Of a DNA stretch of 32,842 nucleotides, positions 1 through 9,260 are shown piece by piece (the first letter of the stretch is position 1; each line of letters opens with the position of its first letter). The notes beneath the pieces are model-generated. The model was not told where the DNA came from and made no database searches. It worked only from the letters and a program-made list of their open reading frames with translations. The stretch spans positions 1-32,842 of the forward strand of contig CAMNRM010000055.1 of the NCBI GenBank assembly GCA_946553025.1, given 5' to 3'. The position numbers and the translations under genes were made by a program. The DNA is from an uncultured Clostridium sp. GTDB taxonomy: Bacteria; Bacillota; Clostridia; Lachnospirales; Lachnospiraceae.

Positions 1-1
1 T

Positions 2-1339
2 GAAGATTTATTTAGAGAAAAATTTGGTCCGGATTTTAATCAAAAACTTTTAATGGATTTATGGGCGCGAGGTGGAAATAGGTATGATTTTCAAGTGTTT
101 TATGGGTTTAAAGATGTAGATCACAATGGAATTCCGGAATTATTTATAGGTTCTTCCAATGGAATTCATAGTATGAATTTTTATGATATTTATACATTTG
201 ATGGAACAAAAGCAATAAATCCTTTTGATGAAATTTTTGAAGACTCTGACTTTGGATACAGAAATTATTTATATCTTTATACCGATGGAATTTTAGCACA
301 AAACTGGGTAAATAGTGGCTCTAATTCCGGATGGAGTTTTTACCGATTTAAAGATAATGGAGTAAATATTGAGTTAATTGATGTGATATCACAAGACTAT
401 AACTATGAAGGAGAACTTTGTTTTTTTCATCATATGGATTGGTTGTCGGAACGTTTTAAACATGATTATGAAGGCAAAATAAGAATAAGTTATAAAGAAT
501 ATTCACAAATATATGATAAATATACTGGAGGTGGCAAGGATAAAATTTCCTGGAAAAAAATCTGCGACATGGAAGAAATGAATTTAGAAGAACAAGTAGA
601 ACTAAAAAAAGAACTTGAGGGCGATATCGATTATACTATGGATATACTTACAAAAGATAGTCATGAGGAGATTAGGCAAATAAATCTTAAAGCTTATTAT
701 GAAAAAAAAGATAAAATAAAAAACGCTTATGAAGAAGTTGTTGACGCTTATACAGAGGCAATAAAAAATCATTTTTATCAAGAATTGAAAGAAAGAGATA
801 TGAAGTCTTATGAAATGCGACTTGAACCCTATCTAAGCAGACAAGTTATGGAGGATTCAGCGTTATATAAGGAAGAATGTTATGATTATCGTATCTATTG
901 TACAGTAAAAGATATTGATGAAAACGGTATTCCAGAACTTCTTATAGGTGTATCTAATGGTATTGATGGACTTTATTTTTGTGATATGGTCACATTTAAT
1001 GGAGAAAAAATAATAAAATTATTTGACGAATCAGATTATGTGTATGGAAAGAAAAGAGAACTATTTTTATCTTCAGATGGAATATTTGGATTTTGGTTAG
1101 ATGAGGGAGAGAAGGGATTAAAAACAGAATTTTATAAATTTTCATCTGACGGGTGGCACGTTGAATTTATTGAAAGTCTTTCTTACAAAGTCGATGATGA
1201 TAGTGGCCAGAAAGTTTATTATCGAAATAAAAATGGTGAATATCAAATATCTAATAAATTATACTCACTGATATTAGAAGAGTACCAAATAAGATCTGGT
1301 TCAGATATGTCTGCGATTAAAAAAATATCAAACAAGTAA
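2..1339 (+). CDS. Unknown protein with duplicated DxDxNGIPEL domain (5' end cut)
   Basis: The reading frame is open to the left edge of the window, so the true start lies upstream; the first internal ATG is at 53. The protein contains two copies of one domain. Each has an acidic loop followed by a short hydrophobic strand (FKDVDHNGIPELFIGSSNGI near the N-end, VKDIDENGIPELLIGVSNGI about 280 residues later) and then a YTFDG or VTFNG strand. The D-x-D-x-N-G loop resembles calcium-binding EF-hand-like or FG-GAP-like loops, but I do not recognise a named family. A charged, probably helical linker (about residues 175-265 counted from the ATG at 53) separates the copies. The gene is AT-rich and ends 17 bp before the first VgrG gene, so it may belong to the same toxin island, as an effector or an immunity protein. 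Function is unknown. Confidence 0.7.
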   Translation, partial: EDLFREKFGPDFNQKLLMDLWARGGNRYDFQVFYGFKDVDHNGIPELFIGSSNGIHSMNFYDIYTFDGTKAINPFDEIFEDSDFGYRNYLYLYTDGILAQNWVNSGSNSGWSFYRFKDNGVNIELIDVISQDYNYEGELCFFHHMDWLSERFKHDYEGKIRISYKEYSQIYDKYTGGGKDKISWKKICDMEEMNLEEQVELKKELEGDIDYTMDILTKDSHEEIRQINLKAYYEKKDKIKNAYEEVVDAYTEAIKNHFYQELKERDMKSYEMRLEPYLSRQVMEDSALYKEECYDYRIYCTVKDIDENGIPELLIGVSNGIDGLYFCDMVTFNGEKIIKLFDESDYVYGKKRELFLSSDGIFGFWLDEGEKGLKTEFYKFSSDGWHVEFIESLSYKVDDDSGQKVYYRNKNGEYQISNKLYSLILEEYQIRSGSDMSAIKKISNK

Positions 1340-1356
1340 CTAACAGGAGGAAAAAG

Positions 1357-2733
1357 ATGAAAGAATATACGATCAAAATAAAACCATTTGAAATCCTATC
1401 TATTTTAAATTTTAAATCTATCCAGCAAATGAATGAACATGGATACGTGCAGCTTTCTGCAAGGATTCGGTTGGATAGAAAAGAGGAATATATACAAAAG
1501 GCAGCGAAAGAAACCTGGGTGGAAATTTTCGGGTATGATGAAAGTGGTAATGAGAAGGCGATTTTTTGCGGTATCCTTTCCGAGTTCAGTGTATCTGGCG
1601 AACTGGATGGCTGTGTTATGGATCTGCTTATTTATACCGGAAGCAAACTGATGGATATTCAAAAACATCAAAGGAGTTTTCAAGATCTCGGCTATACCTA
1701 CAGACAGATTGCGGATTGCTGCAATGAAGCCTATCCAAAGGCCGGGATGATTATGACTGCCGGGAAAAATGCTTCTGTGTCAGGTTTTCTTATGCAGTAC
1801 CAGGAAACAGATTGGGCATTTTTAAAGCGTCTTGCCAGCAGTTTGCATACCATGCTGGTTCCTTCCTGTGCTGTAATTGGTGAGAAATATTTCTTTGGAA
1901 TTCCGGAAAAAAGGGCAGAGGGGAATTTAGACACCGAAGATTATACAGTTATCCAGGAAAATACAGGAAATCAAAACAGGGCAAATAAGGGTATTTCCAT
2001 TTGCTATAGAGTAAGCAGCAGGGAATGTTATTCCCTTGGCGATTATATGATTTTCCATGGAGAAAAGTGTTATATCTGGAAAATGGAAACCATATGGAAG
2101 GGTAATGAATTATGGCATACCTATGATTTAAAGAAAAAGGAAGACCTGTGGGTGCCGCAGATTTATCAGAATGAACTAGTAGGACTATCGCTGATGGGAA
2201 GAGTAAATGCGATTGAAAAGGAACAGGTGCAGATTTGTCTGGATAATGACGAAAATCGTCAGAGCGGAAATTGCTGGTTTGCTTTTTCTACGGTGTATTC
2301 TTCTCCGGATGGCACAGGCTGGTACTGTATGCCGGAAAAAGGAGATGCAGTGCGGCTTTATTTTCCAACAGAAAAAGAGGAAAATGCCTTTGTTTCAAGT
2401 GCTTTCCATGAAAATACCGGGGCGGGACTTCGGACAAAACCAGAGATAAAACGGTGGAGGAATAAAGAAGGTAAAGAGATATGCCTGACACCGGAAAAGA
2501 TTTTAATTACGAATAACTGCGGAATGTCTGTAGAATTATCAGAGCAGCGGGGAATCAAGGTTAAAAGCAATGCGTCGGTTAATATAGAAGCAAGTGAGAA
2601 CATTTATATCAGCAGTTCAGGGGCAAGCCTGGAATTCGCCGCAGCAAATAAAATTGTATTTCAACAGGGAAATAGCACCATGGAATTATCGGATGGAATA
2701 AAGCTTGCTGGTTCAACGGTAAAGATACAATAG
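1357..2733 (+). CDS. VgrG-like contractile injection spike protein 1
   Basis: This is a 458-residue protein with the layout of a VgrG/gp27-gp5 spike. Residues about 1-260 look like the gp27-type hub, with the family hallmark QYQETDWAFLKRLASSL at 147-163. An OB-fold-like segment begins near VGLSLMGRV (275-283) and runs through WYCMPEKGDAVRLYF. A repetitive beta-strand tail (about 385-458) has the short alternating pattern of a gp5-like needle. A VgrG trimer would cap the inner tube of a contractile injection system and carry the PAAR tip and effector. The start follows a strong AGGAGG (1345-1350). The next gene, a second VgrG, begins 13 bp downstream, so the two are surely co-transcribed. It is short compared with proteobacterial VgrGs (usually 600 or more residues). 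Family assignment is by motif only. Confidence 0.75.
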   Translation: MKEYTIKIKPFEILSILNFKSIQQMNEHGYVQLSARIRLDRKEEYIQKAAKETWVEIFGYDESGNEKAIFCGILSEFSVSGELDGCVMDLLIYTGSKLMDIQKHQRSFQDLGYTYRQIADCCNEAYPKAGMIMTAGKNASVSGFLMQYQETDWAFLKRLASSLHTMLVPSCAVIGEKYFFGIPEKRAEGNLDTEDYTVIQENTGNQNRANKGISICYRVSSRECYSLGDYMIFHGEKCYIWKMETIWKGNELWHTYDLKKKEDLWVPQIYQNELVGLSLMGRVNAIEKEQVQICLDNDENRQSGNCWFAFSTVYSSPDGTGWYCMPEKGDAVRLYFPTEKEENAFVSSAFHENTGAGLRTKPEIKRWRNKEGKEICLTPEKILITNNCGMSVELSEQRGIKVKSNASVNIEASENIYISSSGASLEFAAANKIVFQQGNSTMELSDGIKLAGSTVKIQ

Positions 2734-2746
2734 AGGAGAAGAAAAA

Positions 2747-4033
2747 ATGAGGATTGATTATAAGACTTCCTTACCCATGCCAATCCAATCGATACAGAAC
2801 TTTTCATTATGTTGGGAAAAAAATGACCATGCCAGAGTAAAATTGTGGGGGATTTTAGAAAGGAATTGCAATGATTTTCTTGAACGGCAGAATTATTCTG
2901 GAAGTGGGATTTCGATTTATCTGGTGAATGAAGAGGATGGGGAAAGGAACAATGAACCTTTGTTTCAGGGGATAATTCAGGAAGTTTGTATGACAAAAGT
3001 TCATGGTGTAAGAGAAATTTGTATTCATGCTGCTTCTGCTTCTGTTAAATTAGATGAAAAAGCACAGGAAAAATACTGTAGTTTTCAGGATATTTCGATG
3101 AGATATTCTGATATGGCAAAACAAATGGCAGAGATGGCAGGCGGACGAGTGATTTATACTGCGGAAGATTCTCCAATTCAAAAACCGATAATTTGTTATC
3201 AGGAAACTATATGGGAGTTCCTTAAAAGAATAGCCAGTCATAAAAAAAGTTATTTAATTCCAGATATAAAAACAGGAAACAGCAATCTCTGGGTTGGAAT
3301 GAGGAAGGGAAAGGCGATTCAGGAAGATGTATCGGCGGCAGATATTAAAGTGGTTGTGAAAAAGAAATATACAGGTAAAGAAGAAGGAAAAGCTAAAATG
3401 ATTTATTATCTGCAAAGCCGCAGCTATTATCCGTTAGGTGATTGGGCAGAGATACAAGGGAGAAAATATATTATTTTCGAATTAAAAGCAGTAATAGATA
3501 AAGGCGAGTTATGGTTTTCTTATAAGTTATCGCCTGCTTATGATATTGAAACAGAAATGTATTATCATGAAAAAATTACCGGAATGAGTTTAGAGGGGAC
3601 TGTTGAGGAAACAAGAAATGAAGAGGTGCGTGTAAGCTTTGCTGCAGATAAATGTGAAGGCAAATGGTTTTTTCCATGGAAGCCGGAAACAGGAAACACA
3701 TTATATGCCGTACCAGAGGTTGGGGCAAAAGTAATGGTGTATTTTATGAATCATGAAGAAAGTTCGGGAATAGCAATTCGTTGTATAAGTGAAAACGAAG
3801 AAAAATATCAGCCCCAAAATAAATTTGTTGCAACACCAGAAGGCGGCAGAGTGGAATTATTAAGCAGCAGTTTAAATATTACAAAGAAGGGGGAAGTGAT
3901 GGAGTTAAGTGACTCCAGTGCTGTTTATTTCGGTGGAGGTAAGGTGGAAATTGAAGCTGATGGAAAAGTAAAGTTTAATGCAAAACAGATTTTATTCGAT
4001 GCAGCGGGAGAGATTAAGGTGACGGCGGAGTGA
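2747..4033 (+). CDS. VgrG-like contractile injection spike protein 2
   Basis: This 428-residue protein is a paralogue of the preceding gene with the same order of parts. It has a gp27-like hub with the motif YQETIWEFLKRIASHKKS (151-168), an OB-like region starting near ITGMSLEGTV, and a C-terminal beta-rich tail ending in short strand repeats. Overall identity to the first copy is low, so this is an old divergence rather than a recent duplication. Two adjacent divergent VgrG-like genes could form a hetero-oligomeric spike, or one could be the hub and the other the needle, or each could load a different cargo. The ribosome binding site is GAGGAG at 2732-2737, overlapping the upstream stop. No toxin domain is fused to the C-terminus, so any cargo must bind non-covalently or through the PAAR-like protein. 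Confidence 0.72.
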   Translation: MRIDYKTSLPMPIQSIQNFSLCWEKNDHARVKLWGILERNCNDFLERQNYSGSGISIYLVNEEDGERNNEPLFQGIIQEVCMTKVHGVREICIHAASASVKLDEKAQEKYCSFQDISMRYSDMAKQMAEMAGGRVIYTAEDSPIQKPIICYQETIWEFLKRIASHKKSYLIPDIKTGNSNLWVGMRKGKAIQEDVSAADIKVVVKKKYTGKEEGKAKMIYYLQSRSYYPLGDWAEIQGRKYIIFELKAVIDKGELWFSYKLSPAYDIETEMYYHEKITGMSLEGTVEETRNEEVRVSFAADKCEGKWFFPWKPETGNTLYAVPEVGAKVMVYFMNHEESSGIAIRCISENEEKYQPQNKFVATPEGGRVELLSSSLNITKKGEVMELSDSSAVYFGGGKVEIEADGKVKFNAKQILFDAAGEIKVTAE

Positions 4034-4114
4034 TTGTGCGATAAATAAGCAGAATAATTATATGGAAAAAGTTTTGTACAAAGGAAGAATTACATTGTTT
4101 GGAGGAAAAAAATT

Positions 4115-5452
4115 ATGCCTATGACTTATGGAATTATACGAGCAGTTACGGACGGTCAGGAACTTACAGATATACAGGAAAGCTATAAGGATTTCTATAT
4201 TTATGATATTGTGCATGATGGTGGAATTGAACGCCCTCCGGAGGTTTCAAAAGAAGTTTTTTTGAAAGGGCCATACATGTACCGTATTACTGTAGATAAA
4301 ACAGGCTATTATTTACTTCGCGCAAATGTAGTTGATGAAAATATTGTATATAATGAAGAAACTGGTGAAACAAGAGAACTTAAAGGATACTTTATTCTAA
4401 GGGATAAGAGGGGAAGGCGGATTAATACATATTATTTTGAAAAGTTTCGAGAAACGATAGCATGTAAAAATGGAGAATCTTATAATGGTATATATATTGG
4501 GTATGGCCCGGAAGATATAAAAAGACCTATTCGATACAGTACACTTATGTATTTAGAGAAAAATAAAGTATATACAGGAAATCTTTGTCTTAGTTCTCCT
4601 AAAAGTACAGATAAGAGTTGTATATTGAGATTAAGTCCGAACAGGGATATTTATCAATATGATTCTCCTGAAAAAAATGTAAACACAGGAAATTTGCCAG
4701 AATATCCACGTATGGAGGATGGTATCATCACGAGGGTATTTAAAAATAGTGCAGAAATAGATAGATATAAAGATGGATTTGGTGCAGTGGAACTATCAGC
4801 ATTAAAAAATAATAAGATTAGTGGTCTTTATTGTTGCTTGATGTGGTCCATAGATGAAAATTTAGTCAATGATTTTTCAAACTTTCTGCCGCCTACAATA
4901 ACAAATATTTTCTATATTGATCAACAGCTTGGAGTGTGGTTGTACAATCAATTAAATCACATGAGAAATAGTAAGGAATATGCCAATGCATTGAAAGATA
5001 AGGTGGATAATTTTTTTGTTGGTATTGGTGAAATAGTAGTATCAACAGGTCTGCCAATTGCACTTGCAGATGAAGGAATCATAGCAGCAGGAGCAACAAC
5101 ACCAGCAGGTGTAATAATATGTATATTTTTTTTGATTGCACATGCATTTGAAAACGAAGATGATATATTGAATAAAATGATAGAATTGTTGCATGAACAT
5201 GTGATGATTAGTGAGGAGATATTAGATACACCAGTTGCAATAAAAGTTATCACACAAAGGAATATGGAGAGTAAAGGACTTGGATTCAATACAGAATTTG
5301 TGACAAGAAATGATTTCAAAATTGAACTTTGGGATGGCACAGTAATTGGAGCATTAGGAGAAGCTTTACAATATGGAAAATTTATATTTAGTCATTATAG
5401 TGAAGTAAGTAAAGGAAAAATTTTTGATGAATTGGAAAAACAATTTTTTTAA
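4115..5452 (+). CDS. Candidate membrane-active effector, unknown family
   Basis: I do not recognise a family for this 445-residue protein. Its N-terminal two thirds look beta-rich and soluble. Residues about 300-345 are a glycine/alanine-rich hydrophobic stretch (from VGIGEIVVSTGLPIALAD to GVIICIFFLIAHAF) that could insert into a membrane, followed by a mixed C-terminus. There is no signal peptide. It lies between the VgrG genes and an LRR gene, after a clear GGAGG (4101-4105). The same effector/LRR arrangement recurs at 16093-18042, where this gene is reduced to a stub while the LRR gene stays intact. That pattern is typical of a toxin lost while its immunity gene is kept. I infer a pore-forming or membrane-targeting effector paired with the LRR protein; a structural adaptor is the alternative. 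The gene is strongly AT-rich. Confidence 0.6.
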   Translation: MPMTYGIIRAVTDGQELTDIQESYKDFYIYDIVHDGGIERPPEVSKEVFLKGPYMYRITVDKTGYYLLRANVVDENIVYNEETGETRELKGYFILRDKRGRRINTYYFEKFRETIACKNGESYNGIYIGYGPEDIKRPIRYSTLMYLEKNKVYTGNLCLSSPKSTDKSCILRLSPNRDIYQYDSPEKNVNTGNLPEYPRMEDGIITRVFKNSAEIDRYKDGFGAVELSALKNNKISGLYCCLMWSIDENLVNDFSNFLPPTITNIFYIDQQLGVWLYNQLNHMRNSKEYANALKDKVDNFFVGIGEIVVSTGLPIALADEGIIAAGATTPAGVIICIFFLIAHAFENEDDILNKMIELLHEHVMISEEILDTPVAIKVITQRNMESKGLGFNTEFVTRNDFKIELWDGTVIGALGEALQYGKFIFSHYSEVSKGKIFDELEKQFF

Positions 5453-5481
5453 AATAGGATTAAATCATAGGAGAAAAGTGC

Positions 5482-7131
5482 ATGTTTTTAGTGAGTAAAG
5501 ACAATTGTAGTTTTAACAATAATAAATTATGGAGAATTTTTATTGTTTTGGGAATTTTAATTACCTTATTTTGTGGTATTTGGTATTATAATGATGATAA
5601 CCGCTATGTAAATTGGGATGATGATACTGTCGGATGGATTATCAATGAAGAAATGGTGTATATCTATCATTCTTATTCCAAGACGCGAATAAACGAACTT
5701 CCAGATATCTATAAGTTAAACTTGGATGCAGAATTAATTAAAAGCATTAAGGTTTTAAAATATTTTAAAAATCTTGAAAGTTTGGTAATTAATGCAAAGA
5801 ATATTAAGAGTTTAAAAACGTTACAATCTCTTGAAAAATTGGACGAGTTGGTTATTATTTATGGTGATATGAATACGTTAAAATATTTAAAAAAGTTAAA
5901 TGTTTCTAATTTGGTTTTGGAAAATTTTAATCTACCATCTGTTGACCCTTTGTTAGAAATGCCTAATTTATCTAAGCTTGAAATTAAGCATAGTTATATT
6001 AATGATACTCAAGCATTAAGTAAATTAGAGAACTTAACTTATTTGTCACTAGTCGATGTGCAAGCAGATTCTTCGATAAGTTTGTGTGAGAATGGAAATT
6101 ATGAAGACTTATATCTTTCAAATATAGATATAGAAAGTTTTGATTTTTTGCCAACTTGTAAAAATTTGACATCTTTAAAATTGGAAAAAATAAATATAGA
6201 AAATGGTATGGATATAGAATTTCCAACAGGACTTACAGAAGTAATGTTTAAAGGCTGTGGATTAAAAAATCTTAAACGGTTTTTAATGTTGCCTAATCTT
6301 GTTTCATTGGATGTATCTGATAATGAAATTTTAGATATTAATGATTTATCTAAACTTAATGATTTAAAAGAATTATCATTGGCAAATAATTCTATACAAG
6401 ATTTGACGCCAATTAAAAATTTAAAAGGTGATATAAAATTAAATATCTCGGGAATAAAACTAGAAGGAGATATTCTTAGCTTATTGTCAACGATGCAATT
6501 TGAGGAACTTTATGTAGCAAACTGTGATTTGTCGAGTTTGGGTTTTTTAGAAGGACATACGGAAATAAAACGTTTAGATATATCGAATAATTCGATTAGT
6601 GATATAGATATACTTAAAATGTATCGAAAAGAACTTACCTATTTAAATATTGCATGGAATCCTATTGATGATTTAAGCCCATTAGTGGAGTGGGCACCAT
6701 CGATATTGATACATGATAAGAAGAATCAAGACTTTCCCGGTGTGGAGTTTGATATGTCAGGTATACAATTAGAAAAAATAGAGGAGGATAAAGGAATTCA
6801 TATAATAGAAGAAACAATTTTTCGTAAATTAACCGCAAGAAATTGTGGATTGAAAGATGTAGACTTAGTTAAGTATCAATTAGAAATAGAGTATTTGGAT
6901 ATTTCAAATAATCCGATAGAAAGTATTAGCGGAGCAGATGGACAGAGGTTCTTAAAAGAGATAGTTGCAAAAAATACATTGATTGATGGAGATAAAATTA
7001 TAACACTTAAAACACTAAGTCCGTCAAAGGTTTATGCTATTTCATCCTATTGGAAACTGTGTTGTGAGATAGGTTCTTCTTTTTATAGAACGAAAGGTAA
7101 ACCAGTAATAGCTAGAGTTATTCTTAAATAA
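5482..7131 (+). CDS. Membrane-anchored leucine-rich-repeat protein 1 (possible immunity protein)
   Basis: This 549-residue protein has one N-terminal transmembrane segment (about 16-36, LWRIFIVLGILITLFCGIWY). A conserved short box follows (VNWDDDTVGWII), and then about 20 leucine-rich units of roughly 21-23 residues with the pattern LxxLxLxxN, including clear internalin-like units such as LVSLDVSDNEILDINDLSKL. Topology suggests the repeats face the cell exterior. It starts 29 bp after the candidate effector gene, with AGGAG at 5469-5473. A full-length paralogue at 16327 and a fragment at 18049 show that this family has been duplicated within the island. The pairing with the upstream gene suggests immunity against that effector; a surface receptor or adhesin is possible. 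LRR and anchor are seen in the sequence; the immunity role is inference. Confidence 0.75.
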   Translation: MFLVSKDNCSFNNNKLWRIFIVLGILITLFCGIWYYNDDNRYVNWDDDTVGWIINEEMVYIYHSYSKTRINELPDIYKLNLDAELIKSIKVLKYFKNLESLVINAKNIKSLKTLQSLEKLDELVIIYGDMNTLKYLKKLNVSNLVLENFNLPSVDPLLEMPNLSKLEIKHSYINDTQALSKLENLTYLSLVDVQADSSISLCENGNYEDLYLSNIDIESFDFLPTCKNLTSLKLEKINIENGMDIEFPTGLTEVMFKGCGLKNLKRFLMLPNLVSLDVSDNEILDINDLSKLNDLKELSLANNSIQDLTPIKNLKGDIKLNISGIKLEGDILSLLSTMQFEELYVANCDLSSLGFLEGHTEIKRLDISNNSISDIDILKMYRKELTYLNIAWNPIDDLSPLVEWAPSILIHDKKNQDFPGVEFDMSGIQLEKIEEDKGIHIIEETIFRKLTARNCGLKDVDLVKYQLEIEYLDISNNPIESISGADGQRFLKEIVAKNTLIDGDKIITLKTLSPSKVYAISSYWKLCCEIGSSFYRTKGKPVIARVILK

Positions 7132-7163
7132 TTTTTTAAAACTAAATTGGAGGTGCAAAAACA

Positions 7164-7649
7164 TTGAAATATTTCCTGCTAAATCAACATCCTTATTTTA
7201 AAGGTGCTTTCCGATTAAATCATTGGAAAGAAATGATAAATCCTGCATGGATTTCTCCTGGAGAATTTTATAAAATTCCTCGAAGTTGTGTTATTACGGT
7301 GGATATGGATGAAACTACAGCATTTCCAGATTTGATTATAACGCCATTTTTATTGTTCAGTAAGCTGCTGCTTGATGTGGCTAATATGTATGGGGAAGCT
7401 TTTTATAGCAGAGATATTGTTCTTGTAAATCCAAAAGAGCATGAAAGCAGACCATATTCGTTGATTTTATTAGACACGATAAAACCTGAAAGTACTTTGT
7501 GGAAAGTAAAAAATTTATTTTTCCTGGATATTGAGCAAAGACGGGAATTAATTGCAAGCCAGGATTTTATAGAAAGCATATTAAGGCGAGGGGCAAAAGG
7601 AATTGAAATAAAAGAATTTATCTTGTTGACAGGGGAGGACGAAAGATGA
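7164..7649 (+). CDS. Imm11/DUF1629-like accessory protein
   Basis: This 161-residue protein begins at a TTG codon, chosen because GGAGGT lies 9 nt upstream (7149-7154) and no ATG is suitably placed. The middle resembles Imm11/DUF1629 proteins: a PDLIITPFLLFSKLLLD segment, then a strand ending in a YSLILLDTI-like motif. Members of this family are frequent in polymorphic-toxin loci, where they are described as immunity proteins. Their steady placement beside spike genes in Clostridia makes an adaptor role equally likely. The stop codon overlaps the next start (ATGA), so it is translationally coupled to the DUF4280-like spike-tip gene. No signal peptide or membrane segment is seen, so it should be cytoplasmic. 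Confidence 0.6.
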   Translation: MKYFLLNQHPYFKGAFRLNHWKEMINPAWISPGEFYKIPRSCVITVDMDETTAFPDLIITPFLLFSKLLLDVANMYGEAFYSRDIVLVNPKEHESRPYSLILLDTIKPESTLWKVKNLFFLDIEQRRELIASQDFIESILRRGAKGIEIKEFILLTGEDER

Positions 7650-8017
7650 CCGAAAGTTTGCAAAATTTACAAAAAATGTATGCTTGTCAGGAAGTTATGC
7701 GTAAAAACGGGGGAGAAAGTATCTGTCATTCTGCAAGATTAAGATGTGAATATGGTTCGCAGGAATACATATTAAACCTTACAAAAAGCCATGGAAAATA
7801 CGTGGGAGGAAATGCACAGATTGATGTAAAGGATGGCAAGGAAGCATATTTTGGCTATTGCAGAAAACTGGATGGACCTTGCAGGGCGAGATTATCGGAT
7901 TGGTACAATGGAAATGAAAATGACAAGATGTTTGATGACAGAACTTTAAAGATGGAATCATCAGTTCAAAAGGATACGGGTTTTATGGTTTGTCTGGCAG
8001 ACAGATTGCCTCGATAA
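7646..8017 (+). CDS. DUF4280/PAAR-like spike-tip protein
   Basis: This 123-residue protein has the expected order of DUF4280-type PAAR-like elements. An ARLRCEYGS strand is followed by a short beta stretch (YVGGNAQIDVKDGKE), then FGYC, GPC and a tryptophan, and near the end a FMVCLADR strand. Conserved cysteines sit in each element (C-x-Y-G, F-G-Y-C, G-P-C and M-V-C), which is the usual diagnostic pattern. PAAR-like proteins sharpen the VgrG tip and dock effectors. Its position, four bases overlapped with the previous gene and 1.2 kb before the RHS gene, supports that role. It is somewhat diverged in its C-terminal half, where the typical glycine-rich end is not obvious. Confidence 0.65.
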   Translation: MTESLQNLQKMYACQEVMRKNGGESICHSARLRCEYGSQEYILNLTKSHGKYVGGNAQIDVKDGKEAYFGYCRKLDGPCRARLSDWYNGNENDKMFDDRTLKMESSVQKDTGFMVCLADRLPR

Positions 8018-8041
8018 ACCAATGATTTTGTCAGGAAAAGG

Positions 8042-8638
8042 ATGAACACCATGAACTATATCGATGAAGAAATTATTGAATTAAAAAAGATAAAACGAAA
8101 TCAAGAATACAGGGATATTCGCGGAGATGGGATTTTTATTCATGATCATTTGACTCGATTTGTTCCAAATGTAATTTTTGAACAGTTAGAACTATATTTG
8201 CCAGAGGATTTTATCAAAATGCCGGATGAATTTGCTGCGCTGAAATACCCTTCCATTAATCGTCCGCAGAAGATTTTAACTTCTCTGGACGGACGTACAA
8301 ATTTTGCTTTTAATCTGTTTACAGAAACACCCGTTCCGGCAGAAGATGTGGATAAGCTTGCCAAGAAAATGAAGACCATGCTGCAACATTCTAATCCTTC
8401 TCTTGTATTTGAATGGGAGGAGAGCGGAGTACTTTCCGATAGCCGTTTAGTCGAGATGTTTGATTACCGAAGCTATGGAGTAGATGAAAAGTTATACAAT
8501 ATGATGTGTTTTGCATCCTTTCCCTGCGGGATTTTGCACGGGATATTTAATTGTCTGGAAAGTGAAGCCGAACAATGGCAGGGGGCAGCATGGCAGGTTT
8601 TTTTATCCTTACGTGAATTAGAAAAAGCAGCAAACTAG
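8042..8638 (+). CDS. Unknown cytoplasmic protein, possible effector chaperone
   Basis: This 198-residue protein has no signal peptide, no membrane segment and no family I can name with certainty. An N-terminal charged stretch leads to a region with VIFEQLELYLPEDFIKMPDE and then ALKYPSINRPQKILTSLDG before a FAFNLF strand. The order of a proline-flanked amphipathic strand, then an aligned strand, then helices is reminiscent of DUF1795/DcrB-like Eag chaperones, which load RHS effectors in proteobacterial T6SS. This resemblance is weak. The location directly between the PAAR-like gene and the RHS gene is where an adaptor would be expected. The start at 8042 has AGGAAAAG close upstream; an in-frame ATG at 8051 is an equally good choice with AAGGA. 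Confidence 0.6.
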   Translation: MNTMNYIDEEIIELKKIKRNQEYRDIRGDGIFIHDHLTRFVPNVIFEQLELYLPEDFIKMPDEFAALKYPSINRPQKILTSLDGRTNFAFNLFTETPVPAEDVDKLAKKMKTMLQHSNPSLVFEWEESGVLSDSRLVEMFDYRSYGVDEKLYNMMCFASFPCGILHGIFNCLESEAEQWQGAAWQVFLSLRELEKAAN

Positions 8639-8689
8639 AAAAATAAAAAACAAGCAAATGAAAAAAAGACAGGATGGAGAGGAACTTTT

Positions 8690-9259
8690 ATGGACAGGAC
8701 AGAACAGATGAGGGAGTATTTAAAACCATATCTTGCGAAACGGCTGCACAGAAAGATAAGTGAGATGGAAAAGGTACAAAAAAATATGTTTCGTCAGACT
8801 TTGGGGGATCTTTTTCAAAAAGCACTGCTATACCAAAGTAAAGATTCCGCCTGGAAGCCATCCTGTATAGGTTTGTTTCATCTTCTGCATGGACTTCTGA
8901 ATGATACACCTGCATATCAGATTATTTTGGCCGACGGGCAGTTTTATTTTGACGGGATGCAGCAAACAAAGTTCTGGTATCCGGATTTTCTTTACCGGCG
9001 TGCAGAAGAAGAGGAAGAACTGCATAAGTATCTGCGGGGAGGTTTTTTGAGAGTTAATTCTTATGAATTATCGTATTTATGCCATTGGGTGTTTTATGAA
9101 TATCGTAAGCTTATCGGTGTTTATTGGAAAAATCAGGTGACGGATATAACTTTAATGGAAGAATTTCAAATGCTAAATAAATCTTTTCCTTTTGATTTTC
9201 TTTTTGGGGATTATATGGGAGAGATTTTACTTACTTTTCGATGTGGGGAGAGAGGATAA
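8690..9259 (+). CDS. Unknown protein directly upstream of the RHS effector
   Basis: This 189-residue protein is predicted to be cytoplasmic and helix-rich, and I recognise no family. Visible features are a basic N-terminus (KRLHRKISEMEKVQKNMFR), a hydrophobic helical stretch (IGLFHLLHGLLND), an aromatic-rich middle with several Y/F/W residues and an acidic cluster (AEEEEELHK). The start is preceded by GAGAGGA and the stop lies one base before the RHS start codon, whose ribosome binding site is inside this gene. Such tight coupling suggests it is made together with the RHS protein and may be a dedicated chaperone or loading factor. That is inferred from position only. Confidence 0.6.
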   Translation: MDRTEQMREYLKPYLAKRLHRKISEMEKVQKNMFRQTLGDLFQKALLYQSKDSAWKPSCIGLFHLLHGLLNDTPAYQIILADGQFYFDGMQQTKFWYPDFLYRRAEEEEELHKYLRGGFLRVNSYELSYLCHWVFYEYRKLIGVYWKNQVTDITLMEEFQMLNKSFPFDFLFGDYMGEILLTFRCGERG

Positions 9260-9260
9260 A

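Noticed and set aside
9192-9260. Upstream in-frame ATG giving a 23-residue longer RHS protein
   Set aside because: It lies inside the previous gene and has no ribosome binding site, while the ATG at 9261 has a strong one.
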